NCBI RefSeq assembly: GCF_036010665.1
Contig: NZ_CP108581.1
Coordinates: 2,895,501 to 2,959,500 of the forward strand
Length of the DNA stretch: 64,000 nucleotides
Source of the DNA: Microbispora sp. NBC_01189
GTDB lineage: Bacteria; Actinomycetota; Actinomycetes; Streptosporangiales; Streptosporangiaceae
Reading direction: 5' to 3'
Below the pieces are notes generated by a model. The model was not told where the DNA came from. It ran no database searches and was given only the letters and a program-made list of their open reading frames with translations. Both the position numbers and the translations under genes were made by a program. Shown here piece after piece: positions 16,019-31,820 of this stretch; the first letter of the stretch is position 1, and every line of letters begins with the position of its first letter.

Positions 16019-17158
16019 GTGATGTTCCGGATCGATCGCGATGTTCTCGCCGAGGCCGTGGCGTGGACGGCACGGAGCCTTCCGGCCCGTCCCTCGGTGC
16101 CGGTGCTCGCCGGCATGCGGCTTGAGGTGACCGACGACCAGCGGCTGAAGCTCTCCGGCTTCGACTACGAGGTCTCCGCCGAGGTGACCCTCGACCTGCA
16201 GACCGGGGAGGCGGGCGTGGTGCTCGTCTCGGGCAAGCTGCTGGCCGAGATCACCCGTGCCCTCCCCGCACAGCCGGTCGAACTGGTCGTGGACGGGGCG
16301 AAGGCCGTGGTCACCTGTGGGAGCGCGCGGTTCACCCTGCTCACCATGCCTGTGGAGGACTACCCCTCCCTGCCGGCGATGCCGCCCGCCGCCGGACGGG
16401 TCGGCAGCGACGTGTTCGCCTCCGCCGTCGGCCAGGTGGCCGTGGCCGCGGGCAAGGACGACACGCTCCCGATGCTGACCGGCGTCCGGATGGAGATCGA
16501 CGGCGACACGGTGACCCTCGCCGCCACTGACCGCTACCGGCTCGCCGTACGCGAACTGAAGTGGCAGCCGGAGCAGCCCGGCTTCCAGGCCGTGGCGATG
16601 ATTCCCGGCCGTACGCTCGCCGACACGGCCAAGGCGCTCGGCGGCAGCGGTGCGGAGGTCGAGATCGCGCTCAGCTCCGCCGGCGGCACCGGCGAGGGCA
16701 TGATCGGGTTCTCCAGCTCCGGGCGGCGGACGACGACCCGGCTGCTCGACCCCGAGTTCCCCAAGTACCGCTCGCTGCTGCCCACCGAGTTCTCCGCCCG
16801 GGCCGATCTGTCCACAGGCTCCTTCGTCGAGGCCGTCAAGCGCGTCGCTCTCGTCGCCGAGCGCAACACCCCCGTACGGCTGGCCTTCCGCGGCGGCGAG
16901 GTCGTCCTGGAGGCCGGCAGCGGCGACGAGGCCCAGGCGGTGGAGGCGCTTCCGGTCGACTTCGACGGCGACGAGATCAACATCGCGTTCAACCACCAGT
17001 TCCTGCTGGAGGGCCTGGGGGCGATCGACTCCGACATCGCCCGGCTGCAGTTCACCACGCCGACCAAGCCGGCCATCCTCACCGCGGGCAAGCCTGTGGA
17101 CGAAGGCGCGAACGAGGACTACCGCTACCTCATCATGCCCATCCGCCTGTCCAGCTGA
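16019..17158 (+). CDS. dnaN: DNA polymerase III beta subunit (sliding clamp)
   Basis: Ring-shaped processivity clamp. 379 residues with three clamp domains; FRIDRDVLAEAVAWTARSLPARPSVPVLAG opens domain 1 and the C-terminus YRYLIMPIRLSS is the family ending that forms part of the partner-binding pocket. GTG at 16019 is directly followed by ATG at 16022; AGGAGG at 16004 is spaced 9 bp from the first, so GTG is preferred, but the choice changes only one residue. First gene right of oriC. Confidence 0.96.
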   Translation: MMFRIDRDVLAEAVAWTARSLPARPSVPVLAGMRLEVTDDQRLKLSGFDYEVSAEVTLDLQTGEAGVVLVSGKLLAEITRALPAQPVELVVDGAKAVVTCGSARFTLLTMPVEDYPSLPAMPPAAGRVGSDVFASAVGQVAVAAGKDDTLPMLTGVRMEIDGDTVTLAATDRYRLAVRELKWQPEQPGFQAVAMIPGRTLADTAKALGGSGAEVEIALSSAGGTGEGMIGFSSSGRRTTTRLLDPEFPKYRSLLPTEFSARADLSTGSFVEAVKRVALVAERNTPVRLAFRGGEVVLEAGSGDEAQAVEALPVDFDGDEINIAFNHQFLLEGLGAIDSDIARLQFTTPTKPAILTAGKPVDEGANEDYRYLIMPIRLSS

Positions 17159-17263
17159 TCTCGCCGTGACGCCCTGGGCGTACTCTTTGGCGGTGGCATG
17201 GACCCTAGATTGCACGGGTACGCGTGCCTCGGTGGACGACGCGGACGTCAGGGGGTGGCTCAG

Positions 17264-18208
17264 ATGCAGATCGGCATGATCGGGCTCGGCAGGATGGGCG
17301 GCAACATGGCCGAGCGGTTGCGGCGCGCCGGCCATGAGGTCGTCGGCTACGACCGCGATCCTTCAGTCAGTGACGTCGGCAGCCTGAAGGACCTCGTCGA
17401 GAGGCTTCAGGCGCCGCGCGCGGTCTGGGTGATGGTCCCCGCCGGAGCGCCGACCCGTGCCACCGTCGAGCAGCTGCGCGACCTGCTGTCGGAGGGCGAC
17501 GTCGTGATCGACGGCGGCAACTCCCACTATCTGGACGACCAGCGGCACGCGGCGGATCTCGGCACCCGCGGCATCGGCTTCGTCGACGTGGGCGTCAGCG
17601 GCGGTGTGTGGGGCCTGCAGAACGGCTACGCGCTGATGGTCGGCGGCGAGGACGAGCACGTCGGGCGGCTCATGCCCGTCTTCGACACGCTCAAGCCCGA
17701 GGGCGAGGACGGCTTCGTGCACGCGGGCAGCGTCGGTGCGGGCCACTTCGCGAAGATGGTCCACAACGGCATCGAGTACGGCATGATGCAGTCCTTCGCC
17801 GAGGGCTGGGAACTGCTCGAGGCCAGCGACGTCGTCACCAACGTCCCCGACACGTTCCGGAGCTGGCGGCACGGCACGGTCATCCAGTCCTGGCTGCTCG
17901 ACCTGCTGGTGCGGGCCCTGCGGGAGGACCCCGACCTCGACGAGCTGAAGGGGTACGCGGAGGACTCCGGCGAGGGCCGGTGGACCGTGCAGGCCGCCGT
18001 CGACCACGCCGTGCCCCTGCCGGCCATCACGGCCGCGCTGTACGCCAGGTTCGCCTCGCGCCAGACCGACTCCCCGGCGATGAAGATGGTCGCGGCGCTG
18101 CGCAACCAGTTCGGCGGCCACGCGGTCGAGTCGGCCGAGGGCCAGACCGGCAGGGGCGCCGACTCCCCCGGCGCCGACGTGGCTCCGCCCCCCGAAGCCG
18201 ACCGGTGA
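17264..18208 (+). CDS. gnd: 6-phosphogluconate dehydrogenase, short decarboxylating (GndA/YqeC) type
   Basis: Oxidises and decarboxylates 6-phosphogluconate to ribulose 5-phosphate, pentose phosphate pathway. 314 residues. Rossmann motif MIGLGRMGGNMAERLRRAGH is followed by YDRD, which favours NAD over NADP by family rule. Substrate motif DVGVSGGVWGLQNGYALMVGG and catalytic GHFAKMVHNGIEYGMMQ are present. ATG at 17264 is chosen over 17198 because the protein then starts at the Rossmann strand and AGGGGG precedes it. The last 30 residues are disordered. Its place between dnaN and recF is common to actinomycetes. Confidence 0.93.
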   Translation: MQIGMIGLGRMGGNMAERLRRAGHEVVGYDRDPSVSDVGSLKDLVERLQAPRAVWVMVPAGAPTRATVEQLRDLLSEGDVVIDGGNSHYLDDQRHAADLGTRGIGFVDVGVSGGVWGLQNGYALMVGGEDEHVGRLMPVFDTLKPEGEDGFVHAGSVGAGHFAKMVHNGIEYGMMQSFAEGWELLEASDVVTNVPDTFRSWRHGTVIQSWLLDLLVRALREDPDLDELKGYAEDSGEGRWTVQAAVDHAVPLPAITAALYARFASRQTDSPAMKMVAALRNQFGGHAVESAEGQTGRGADSPGADVAPPPEADR

Positions 18209-18247
18209 GCACCCCCGGAACGCGAGCAGACGGCTAGCCTTGCGGGC

Positions 18248-19435
18248 GTGCACGTGGCGAGCCTGTCCCTCACCGACTTCCGGTCCTATCCGGAGGTCGA
18301 GCTGACGCTCGAACCGGGCGCGACGGCCTTCGTGGGGCCGAACGGGCAGGGCAAGACCAACCTCGTCGAGGCGCTCGGCTACGTCGCGACCCATTCGAGC
18401 CACCGGGTGGCGACCGACGCGCCGCTCGTACGGCACGGCGCCCAGCGGGCGGTCGTGCGGGCCGTGGTCGTCAGGGACGACCGCCGCGCCCTCGTCGAGG
18501 TGGAGATCAACCCGGGCCGGGCCAACCGCGCCCGGGTGAACCGCTCACCGGTCCCGCGGCCGCGCGACGCGCTCGGCCTGCTGCGCACCGTCCTTTTCGC
18601 CCCCGAGGACCTCGCGCTCGTCAAGGGCGACCCGTCCGAGCGCCGCCGGTTCATGGACGAGCTGCTCGTCGCCCGCGCCCCCAGGTTCGCGGCCGTACGC
18701 GCCGACTACGAGCGCGTGCTCAAGCAGCGCAACACCCTCCTGCGTACGGCCGCGGCGAGCCGGGCGGGGCGGCGGCGCGCCCCCCGCAGGCAGGACGACG
18801 ACGCGGCGTTCGCCGCCGCCGGCGCCGGGGACGTGCTGAGCACGCTGGAGATCTGGGACACCCACCTGGTGCGGTTCGGCGCCGAACTGCTGGCGGCCCG
18901 GCTGCACCTGGTGGATCTGCTGCGCCCGCTCGCCGCCAAGGCGTACGCGACGCTCGCACCGTCGTCCGGGCTCGCCGATCTGGAGTACCGGGCGTCGGGG
19001 TTATCCACAGATATCCCCACCCTGGGGACAAACCGGGAACTTCTCGCCGAAGCCATGCGGGCGGGCCTCGCCGAGGCGCGTCAGGCCGAGCTCGAACGCG
19101 GCGTGACCCTCGTCGGCCCGCACCGCGACGACCTGCTGCTGCGGCTGGGCGAGCTGCCCGCCCGCGGCTACGCGAGCCACGGTGAGTCGTGGTCGTTCGC
19201 GCTCGCGCTGCGGCTCGCGGCCTACGACCTGCTGAGAACCGACGGGGGCGACCCCGTGCTGATCCTCGACGACGTCTTCGCCGAGCTGGACGGGCAGCGG
19301 CGCAGGCGGCTCACCGAGATCGTCGCCCCGGCCGAGCAGGTGCTCATCACCGCCGCGGTGCCGGACGACGTGCCGTCCGAGCTGACCGGTGCCCGGTTCG
19401 ACGTGACCGAAGGGAGCGTGACCCGTGTCCGATGA
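18248..19435 (+). CDS. recF: DNA replication and repair protein RecF
   Basis: SMC-like ATPase that helps load RecA at gaps. 395 residues: Walker [17 protein letters not shown] near residue 35, an arm insertion rich in Arg, signature [15 protein letters not shown], and Walker [22 protein letters not shown] start at 18248, 40 bp after gnd. The stop overlaps dciA. A perfect DnaA box lies in the coding sequence at 19001. Confidence 0.95.
   Translation: MHVASLSLTDFRSYPEVELTLEPGATAFVGPNGQGKTNLVEALGYVATHSSHRVATDAPLVRHGAQRAVVRAVVVRDDRRALVEVEINPGRANRARVNRSPVPRPRDALGLLRTVLFAPEDLALVKGDPSERRRFMDELLVARAPRFAAVRADYERVLKQRNTLLRTAAASRAGRRRAPRRQDDDAAFAAAGAGDVLSTLEIWDTHLVRFGAELLAARLHLVDLLRPLAAKAYATLAPSSGLADLEYRASGLSTDIPTLGTNRELLAEAMRAGLAEARQAELERGVTLVGPHRDDLLLRLGELPARGYASHGESWSFALALRLAAYDLLRTDGGDPVLILDDVFAELDGQRRRRLTEIVAPAEQVLITAAVPDDVPSELTGARFDVTEGSVTRVR
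19001..19030. repeat. DnaA boxes inside recF
   Basis: TTATCCACA at 19001-19009 (perfect) and TGGGGACAA at 19022-19030 in the opposite direction. A further pair, TATCCACAG at 19439 and GGTGGACAA at 19449, lies in the first codons of dciA. Confidence 0.65.
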
Positions 19436-19958
19436 GATATCCACAGGCGGTGGACAATCCCCGAAGGGCTCGGCCGCGCGGGGCGCCGCGCTGGCGCGGG
19501 AGAAGCTGGTGCAGGCCAAGTCCGACGCGCGGAAGCGAGGACAGCTGCCGCGCAGCGAGCCCCGCCGCCGATCCGGCTCGGGCGGCCCGCGGCGTGACTC
19601 CGGAGACCCGCTGCCGTTCGGCCGGGCGATCCGCGACCTGCTCGCCGCCCGGGGATGGGAGCAGCCGGTCGCGGTCGGCGGGGTGTTCGGCCGCTGGCCG
19701 GAGATCGTCGGGCCCGACCTCGCCGCCCATACCCGGCCGGAGAGCTTCGAGGACGGCGAGGTGCTGGTCGCCGCCGACTCGACCGCCTGGGCGACCCAGG
19801 TGCGCCTGCTCGCCGCCACGCTGGTCAAGCGGCTGAACGAGGAGCTCGGAGACGGCACGGTGACCAGGGTGAAGGTGCGCGGCCCCGGCGCGGGACCGCG
19901 GCCGGAGGGCGGCCTCCGGGTGCGCGGCAGCAGGGGCCCGGGCGACACCTACGGGTGA
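19425..19958 (+). CDS. dciA: DUF721 protein, DciA-type replicative helicase operator
   Basis: 177 residues. Basic, disordered N-terminus (residues 1-60) followed by the DUF721 domain: [46 protein letters not shown], then [42 protein letters not shown]. DciA proteins load or assist DnaB and are ancestral to the phage-derived DnaC/DnaI loaders; the recF-dciA-gyrB order matches mycobacteria. GTG start overlaps recF by 11 bp with AGGGAG 8 bp upstream. Confidence 0.88.
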   Translation: MSDEISTGGGQSPKGSAARGAALAREKLVQAKSDARKRGQLPRSEPRRRSGSGGPRRDSGDPLPFGRAIRDLLAARGWEQPVAVGGVFGRWPEIVGPDLAAHTRPESFEDGEVLVAADSTAWATQVRLLAATLVKRLNEELGDGTVTRVKVRGPGAGPRPEGGLRVRGSRGPGDTYG

Positions 19959-22241
<2,283 letters not shown>

Positions 22242-22269
22242 GCGGCGCGGATAACCAGAAGGACTTTTC

Positions 22270-24795
<2,526 letters not shown>

Positions 24796-24798
<3 letters not shown>

Positions 24799-24850
24799 GC
24801 GAGCGCAGCGAGCGAATCGATGAGCACAGTGCGATTCGCGAATGCGGACT
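24796..24850. repeat. Actinomycete-type GAGCGAGCGCAGCGAGCGA repeat element
   Basis: ATGAGCGAGCGCAGCGAGCG followed by an inverted repeat CGAATCG...CGATTCG. The motif is near-palindromic and resembles the start of the small frame at 5599 (GTGAGCGAGCGAACG). It fills most of the gyrA-DUF3566 gap. Confidence 0.5.
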
Positions 24851-24874
24851 CGAGCCGTCAGGCGAGGGTGTGGC

Positions 24875-25756
24875 ATGAGCGACAGCGGCGGGGCACCGAC
24901 CCCCGGCAGCGCCAGGCAGAAACCGGCGGGCGCCCGTCCGGCGGCGGCGTCCTCCAGCGGCGTTACCGCGCGGGCACAGGATGGCGGTAGCGTCCCCAGG
25001 GTGGCTTCCGAAGGAGATGACGTGACCGCCGCCGACAAGGCGAAGGCCGAAGACACCATGCGCATCCGGACCACGGCCGCCGACCAGCCGTGGAAGCGGC
25101 CGGCGACCGCGGCCGGGGCCACCGAGAACGGCAGGCCCGAGAAGGGCAGGCCCGGCAGCGGCGGACCCGACGGCGGCGCCACGGCGCAGTATCCCCGGCC
25201 CGCCGGGGTGGCCGCGGCCGCCCCCGTTGTGGACGGCGCCCGGGCGCCTGTGGACAACGGCGCCAAGATGGACGGCGGGTCCGTACGCGGGCTCACCTTC
25301 GGCCCCGACGGCGGGGACCGCGCCGAGGCCGCCAAGGGCAAGGACAAGAAGCCCGGAGCCGGTGTCCGCGCGCCGCGCAAGGCCCACCTGGTGCTGCGCC
25401 GGGTCGAGCCGTGGTCGGCGATGAAGTTCAGCTTCGTCGTCTCGCTGGTGTGTTTCGTCGTGCTGTTCGTGGCCGTCGCGGTGCTGTACGGCGTGCTCTC
25501 AGCGCTGGGCGTGTTCACCTCGATCACCGACACCGTCATGCAGCTCACCACGAGCGGCGGCGTGGCGGGCAAGGGCGTCGGCACCATCGACATCCGCGGC
25601 TGGTTCGAGCCGGTCCGCATCCTCGGGTACGCGGCCCTGCTCGGCGCGCTGAACGTCGTCCTCATCACCGCGCTGTCCACCCTCGGCGCCGTGATCTACA
25701 ACATCTCCGCGGACCTCGTCGGGGGCGTCGAGGTCACCTTCAGCGAAGCGGAGTGA
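24875..25756 (+). CDS. DUF3566 membrane protein
   Basis: 293 residues. The N-terminal 170 residues are a disordered Gly/Ala/Pro/Lys-rich cytoplasmic region. The conserved DUF3566 module follows (KAHLVLRRVEPWSAMKFSF) with two membrane segments (FVVSLVCFVVLFVAVAVLYGVL and LGYAALLGALNVVLITALSTLGAVIY). The C-terminus GGVEVTFSE is conserved. It sits after gyrA throughout actinobacteria, and the mycobacterial homologue (CwsA-region neighbourhood) is linked to cell shape, but the function is not established. A DnaA-box match TGTGGACAA lies at 25249. ATG 24875 is chosen over 24842, which lies in the repeat. Confidence 0.85.
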   Translation: MSDSGGAPTPGSARQKPAGARPAAASSSGVTARAQDGGSVPRVASEGDDVTAADKAKAEDTMRIRTTAADQPWKRPATAAGATENGRPEKGRPGSGGPDGGATAQYPRPAGVAAAAPVVDGARAPVDNGAKMDGGSVRGLTFGPDGGDRAEAAKGKDKKPGAGVRAPRKAHLVLRRVEPWSAMKFSFVVSLVCFVVLFVAVAVLYGVLSALGVFTSITDTVMQLTTSGGVAGKGVGTIDIRGWFEPVRILGYAALLGALNVVLITALSTLGAVIYNISADLVGGVEVTFSEAE

Positions 25757-25759
25757 TCC

Positions 25760-25800
25760 CCTCGTACGGCGGGCCGCCCTGAGCGGCCGGCCGTACGAGG
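25760..25800 (+). terminator. Terminator after DUF3566
   Basis: CCTCGTACGGC / GCCGTACGAGG, an 11-bp perfect outer stem, with a further GGCCGC...GCGGCC inner stem, starting 4 bp after the stop codon. Confidence 0.75.
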
Positions 25801-25911
25801 CGGCACCGCGCTTCGCGGTACGACCACCGGGCCGTACACGGTAAGCTTTTCCTCGTCCGGAAGCGGATTCGCAACCGGAAACCGGATGCGGTAACGTTCG
25901 TTGCGCATCGC

Positions 25912-25988
25912 GGGGCTATAGCTCAGACGGTTAGAGCGCTTCCCTGATAAGGAAGAGGTCCCAGGTTCAAGTCCTGGTAGCCCCACCA
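25912..25988 (+). tRNA. tRNA-Ile (anticodon GAT)
   Basis: Acceptor stem GGGGCTA / TAGCCCC, D-arm AGCTCAGACGGTTAGAGC, anticodon loop CTGATAA (anticodon GAT) on a CTTCC/GGAAG stem, T-arm CCAGGTTCAAGTCCTGG, and an encoded 3' CCA. All four arms pair. A tRNA-Ile after gyrA is usual in actinomycetes; the tRNA-Ala that usually follows is not found nearby. Confidence 0.98.
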
Positions 25989-26004
25989 CGAAGTACCAGC
26001 TCAG

Positions 26005-26038
26005 AGGCCAGTTCCCAAGATCCGGGACCTGGCCTTTT
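26005..26038 (+). terminator. Intrinsic terminator after tRNA-Ile
   Basis: AGGCCAGTTCCC / GGGACCTGGCCT, a 12-bp stem with one mismatch and a 7-nt loop, followed directly by TTTT. Starts 17 bp after the CCA end. Confidence 0.85.
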
Positions 26039-26091
26039 GATCGTTTGACCGTCAATCGTTAGTGCGACCGGCCCCGACCAGGTGACAGAGA

Positions 26092-26273
26092 TCAGTCTGC
26101 ATCGACAGCACCCAGGTTCTTCGCGCACACGAGCGCGTCGACGCGGTCGGCCAGGTACGCGTCGCGCCGGCTCGCGCTCATCGCGTCCCAGTCGGCCCGT
26201 GGAACCGGATCTCCTCGCTGACGACGAGGTGCCTGCACTGGAAGAACAGCTCGACCGTCACCATGTCGCCCAT
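26092..26273 (-). pseudogene. Frameshifted remnant of a small protein gene
   Basis: Reading leftward from ATG at 26273 or 26264, the frame gives MGDMVTVELFFQCRHLVVSE and EIRFHGPTGTR then stops. One frame over, the sequence continues ADWDAMSASRRDAYLADRV and DALVCAKNLGAVDAD and then stops. Both halves have coding-like codon use and join without gap if one base is lost near 26195. I do not recognise the family. It sits directly downstream of the stress operon. Confidence 0.45.
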
Positions 26274-26291
26274 GTCCTCTGCCGGCCTCGC

Positions 26292-26759
26292 TCAGTCCTC
26301 CGCCCGCCGCTCACGCGGCGACAGCTGCTCGTCGAAGACGAGGCACCCGCCGAGCTGGGTGTAGAGCTCCAGCTGGTCGAAGTACATCCGGTGACTGATG
26401 ATCTTGCCGTTGCCCACCGAACAGGTACTGGTGCCCCGGACGGCGACATGGCGGCCGGTTCGTTCCAGCACCTGGCCCCCGGGCAGCAGGAAGGGGCCGG
26501 TGTGGGTGCCGGTGAGCAGCCATTCGGTCACCGCCGGATCGGTGCACAGGACGGTGTGCCAGACCGTCATGCGCATGTCGGGGAAGCCCCTGAACAGATC
26601 CTCGTAGTAGGAGGCGATCTGCTCGTGCCCCTCCGCGACGCCCGCCGGGGTCACCAGGACCGCGTCCTCACTGTGACACTGGATCACCTCGTCCAGATCG
26701 TGCCTGTTGAAGGCGTCGTGCAGCCTTTGCTTGAGCCAGCGGGCGTCCGGCATGCACAT
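26292..26759 (-). CDS. SnoaL/NTF2-like fold protein (ester cyclase type)
   Basis: 155 residues with the NTF2-like cone fold: WLKQRLHDAFNRHDLDEVIQ helix, then SEDAVLVTPAGVAEGHEQIASYYEDLFRGFPDMRM, typical of the SnoaL polyketide-cyclase-like group, and a core ending GKIISHRMYFDQLELYTQLG. Its ligand is unknown and such proteins are often not cyclases. Last intact gene of the leftward stress run, 59 bp after fdhA. Confidence 0.75.
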   Translation of the reverse strand: MCMPDARWLKQRLHDAFNRHDLDEVIQCHSEDAVLVTPAGVAEGHEQIASYYEDLFRGFPDMRMTVWHTVLCTDPAVTEWLLTGTHTGPFLLPGGQVLERTGRHVAVRGTSTCSVGNGKIISHRMYFDQLELYTQLGGCLVFDEQLSPRERRAED

Positions 26760-26818
26760 GGCGCGTCCCCCTCACTGCCGGCGGTCGGACCGCGGGGCCC
26801 GCGGCCGCCACGGGAGGG

Positions 26819-27970
26819 TCAGCCGGTGCCGGCGGGATGCAGGACGACCTTGGTCCAGCCGGGATCCCTCCGGTCGAAGTGCTCGTAGCCGCCGGGCGCG
26901 TCGTCCAGATCCAGCTCGTGTGAGACGACCCACGACGGCCGGGCCTTCCCCTCGTGGATGAGGGTGCAGAGCTGCCGGTTGTAGTTCTTGACGTTGCACT
27001 GACCGTTGCCCATGGTCTGGCCCTTGAACCAGAACATCCCGTAGTCGAAGGCGATCTCGCCCTGCTTGTAGAGGTCGTCGGGGCTGCCGGGATCCGTGGG
27101 GATGAACACGCCCACGACCCCGATCGTCCCGGCGAATCTCACCGACTTGACCAGATTGTTCAGCGTCATGTTGGGATGCTCGTGCCCCTGGGGGTCGTGC
27201 GCCTGGTAGCCCACGCACTCGCAGCCCCGGTCGGCGCCCCTGCCGTGCGTGAGCTCCATGACCTGGTCGACCGGCGACGTCTTGGAGTCGTCGATCGGGA
27301 TCGCCCCGATCTCCTCGGCCTTGGCCAGCCGGTCCGGGTGGCGGTCCACGACCATCACCATGCCCGCGCTCTTGAACGTCGCGGAGTAGGCGGCCATCAG
27401 GCCGACCGGCCCCGCCCCGTAGATCACGACCGAGTCGCCGGCCTGCACACAGGCGAGCTGGGTCGCGTGCCAGCCAGTGGGCCAGATGTCGGCCAGCATG
27501 ACGTAGTCGCTCTGCCTCTCCCGCGCGTCCTCAGGCAGGACCAGGCAGTTGAAGTCGCCGAACGGCACGCGCAGCAGCTCGGCCTGGCCGCCGTTGTACG
27601 GGCCCATGTCCGCGAAGCCGTAAGCGGCCCCGTCCACCCCCGGCTCCGGGTTGGTGGTGAGGCAGAAGGCGGTCAGGCCTCTCTCGCAGTTGGCGCAGAA
27701 GCCGCACGCGACGTTGAACGGCACGCAGACCATGTCGCCGACGCGGACGCGTACTACTCCCGGCCCCACCTCGACCACCTCGCCGAGGTTCTCGTGGCCG
27801 AGGACACGGCCCGGCTCCAGGTCGGTCCGGCCTTCGTACATGTGCAGGTCCGACCCGCAGATGTTGGTCGTGGTGACACGGACCAGGACGTCGGTGGGCA
27901 TCTCTATCCGCGCGTCCGGCACGTTCTTGACGCCGACCTGCCGGGGTCCTTCGTATACGACTGCCTTCAT
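26819..27970 (-). CDS. fdhA: Glutathione-independent formaldehyde dehydrogenase, zinc type
   Basis: 383-residue medium-chain dehydrogenase. Catalytic zinc ligands C38 and H59-E60 (GHE), structural zinc cysteines C89, C92, C95 and C103. Rossmann motif GAGPVGLMAA. The long insertion VGYQAHDPQGHEHPNMTLNNLV is the mark of the Pseudomonas putida formaldehyde dehydrogenase class, which keeps NAD bound and oxidises formaldehyde to formate or dismutates aldehydes. DUF1931 lies 13 bp upstream in the same run. Such dehydrogenases recur in actinobacterial dormancy and stress clusters. Confidence 0.88.
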   Translation of the reverse strand: MKAVVYEGPRQVGVKNVPDARIEMPTDVLVRVTTTNICGSDLHMYEGRTDLEPGRVLGHENLGEVVEVGPGVVRVRVGDMVCVPFNVACGFCANCERGLTAFCLTTNPEPGVDGAAYGFADMGPYNGGQAELLRVPFGDFNCLVLPEDARERQSDYVMLADIWPTGWHATQLACVQAGDSVVIYGAGPVGLMAAYSATFKSAGMVMVVDRHPDRLAKAEEIGAIPIDDSKTSPVDQVMELTHGRGADRGCECVGYQAHDPQGHEHPNMTLNNLVKSVRFAGTIGVVGVFIPTDPGSPDDLYKQGEIAFDYGMFWFKGQTMGNGQCNVKNYNRQLCTLIHEGKARPSWVVSHELDLDDAPGGYEHFDRRDPGWTKVVLHPAGTG

Positions 27971-27983
27971 GATGTCCTCGTTT

Positions 27984-28436
27984 CTAGAGCAGCAGCTCGA
28001 AGACGCGGATCACGCGTTCCCACTGCTCGGTTCTCGGATTCTTCAGGCCGGGATCGAGGATGGTGAACGTGCGCGCCAGCGCCAGCGACAGCCCGCCGAC
28101 GATCTCGGGCAGCCGCTCCCTCACCTCCTCGCCGATGGACAGGTCGAGCGGAGGCAACGCCGCGAGCTGCTCCAGGATGGGCTTCAGCTCGATGTCCTCG
28201 TCGAGGTCGCGGAACCGGTGGATGCTCTCCTGGAGGCCCTTGGTGATGGGCAGGTCCCAGGTCTCGACGATGTCCCGGACGTTCGCCTTCGCGTGGGCCT
28301 GGCCGATCACCAGCAGGTCGTACAGCTTCTGGTTCACGAAGTCGCTGTAGCGCCGGAGATCCTCCTTGTCGACGTCGAGGCTCGCCGCCGTCCTGAAGAA
28401 CCGCTCGAACCTCGGCACCGCCATCACTTCTGCCAT
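27984..28436 (-). CDS. DUF1931 protein, double histone-fold (Aq_328-like)
   Basis: 150 residues matching the DUF1931 family: PRFERFFRTAASLDVDKEDLRRYSDFVNQKLYDLL and AKANVRDIVETWDLPITKGLQESI, then a second half with LPEIVGGLSLALARTFTIL. The solved Aquifex member (Aq_328) has two histone folds in one chain. All-helical, no cysteine, no signal peptide. Each half reads as helix-long helix-helix. DNA binding is not shown for this family member and I see no strong basic patch, so chromatin function is only a hypothesis. Encoded between a broken flavoprotein and formaldehyde dehydrogenase. Confidence 0.8.
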   Translation of the reverse strand: MAEVMAVPRFERFFRTAASLDVDKEDLRRYSDFVNQKLYDLLVIGQAHAKANVRDIVETWDLPITKGLQESIHRFRDLDEDIELKPILEQLAALPPLDLSIGEEVRERLPEIVGGLSLALARTFTILDPGLKNPRTEQWERVIRVFELLL

Positions 28437-28467
28437 CGCCAGTCCCCTTCCTCCCCGCGTGGGCGGC

Positions 28468-28881
28468 TCAGCCCCTCAGCTGAAGGTGTTCGTGCACGAG
28501 GCGCACGGCCATCGCGCCCTCGCCGACGGCCGACGCGACCCGTTTGATCGATCCGTTCCGCACGTCACCGACCGCGAACACATCCGCTCTGCTGGTCTCC
28601 AGCGGGAACGGCCGACCGGTGGAGTCCGGCACGCCCTTCCTGCCGGAACGAGCGGCGTCCAGCCCGGTCAGGACGAATCCCCGGGAGTCGAGCGCGACCT
28701 CGTCGGCCAGCCACCGGGTGTACGGCTCCGCACCGATGAAGACGAACATCGCGCGGGCCTCGACGGTGAACCGCTCCCCGGTGACGTTGTGCTCGACGAC
28801 GACCGCTTCGAGCGTCTCCCGCCCGACCAGCCGCCGGTGCGGCCACCGGACGACGCTCGACTCCACGACCTTCGGCGGCAT
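28468..28881 (-). pseudogene. C-terminal remnant of a thioredoxin-reductase-like flavoprotein
   Basis: 137 residues equal to the last third of a TrxR-type flavoenzyme: a trace of the NADPH domain, then AMFVFIGAEPYTRWLADEVALD, then the second FAD motif ADVFAVGDVRNGSIKRVASAVGEGAMAV. The N-terminal FAD motif, the CxxC pair and most of the NADPH domain are missing. The ATG is 3 bp after the clpB stop and has GGAGG 9 bp upstream, so the fragment may still be translated. Full-length relatives are known as stand-alone or cNMP-domain-fused reductases. Listed as pseudogene because the active site is gone. Confidence 0.7.
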
Positions 28882-28884
28882 CGG

Positions 28885-31493
<2,609 letters not shown>

Positions 31494-31503
<10 letters not shown>

Positions 31504-31820
31504 GATCTGCCTCCGGTCCATCTCGAATGGGTGCGCAGAGCCGCCTCCAGCTCCGCGATGCGGTCCAGGAGGTCCGTCACGAGGCCGAGCGAGGCGTAGT
31601 TGACGGCGAGCCCCGCGTGCAGGCGCTGAAGGCGCCCCACGGCGGCGACCTGGGCGGGCGGGAAGCACAGGCCGCCCGAGAAGCCGGTCCAGGCGTCGAT
31701 CAGCCCGAGCGCCACGAGGCGACGAACCAGTTCCGGGTGCAGTCCCGTGGCCCGGGAGAAGCCCTCCAGGTCCAGGTGCCCAACGTCCACCTGGGCGAAC
31801 CGGACGAGCGGATAGGTCAT
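31494..31820 (-). CDS. cbpM: Chaperone modulator CbpM (MerR-like, MerR_2)
   Basis: 108 residues with a MerR-like winged helix ([29 protein letters not shown]) and a helical tail ([19 protein letters not shown]). It directly follows the CbpA-type DnaJ gene with an ATGA overlap, the same pairing as cbpA-cbpM of E. coli, where CbpM binds the J-domain. It could instead be taken for HspR, but the C-terminal motif of HspR and its HAIR operator (CTTGAGT-N7-ACTCAAG) are absent from this window. Confidence 0.75.

Noticed and set aside
26082-26888. Plus-strand frame across the SnoaL gene
   Set aside because: Shadow of the SnoaL gene; no family features.
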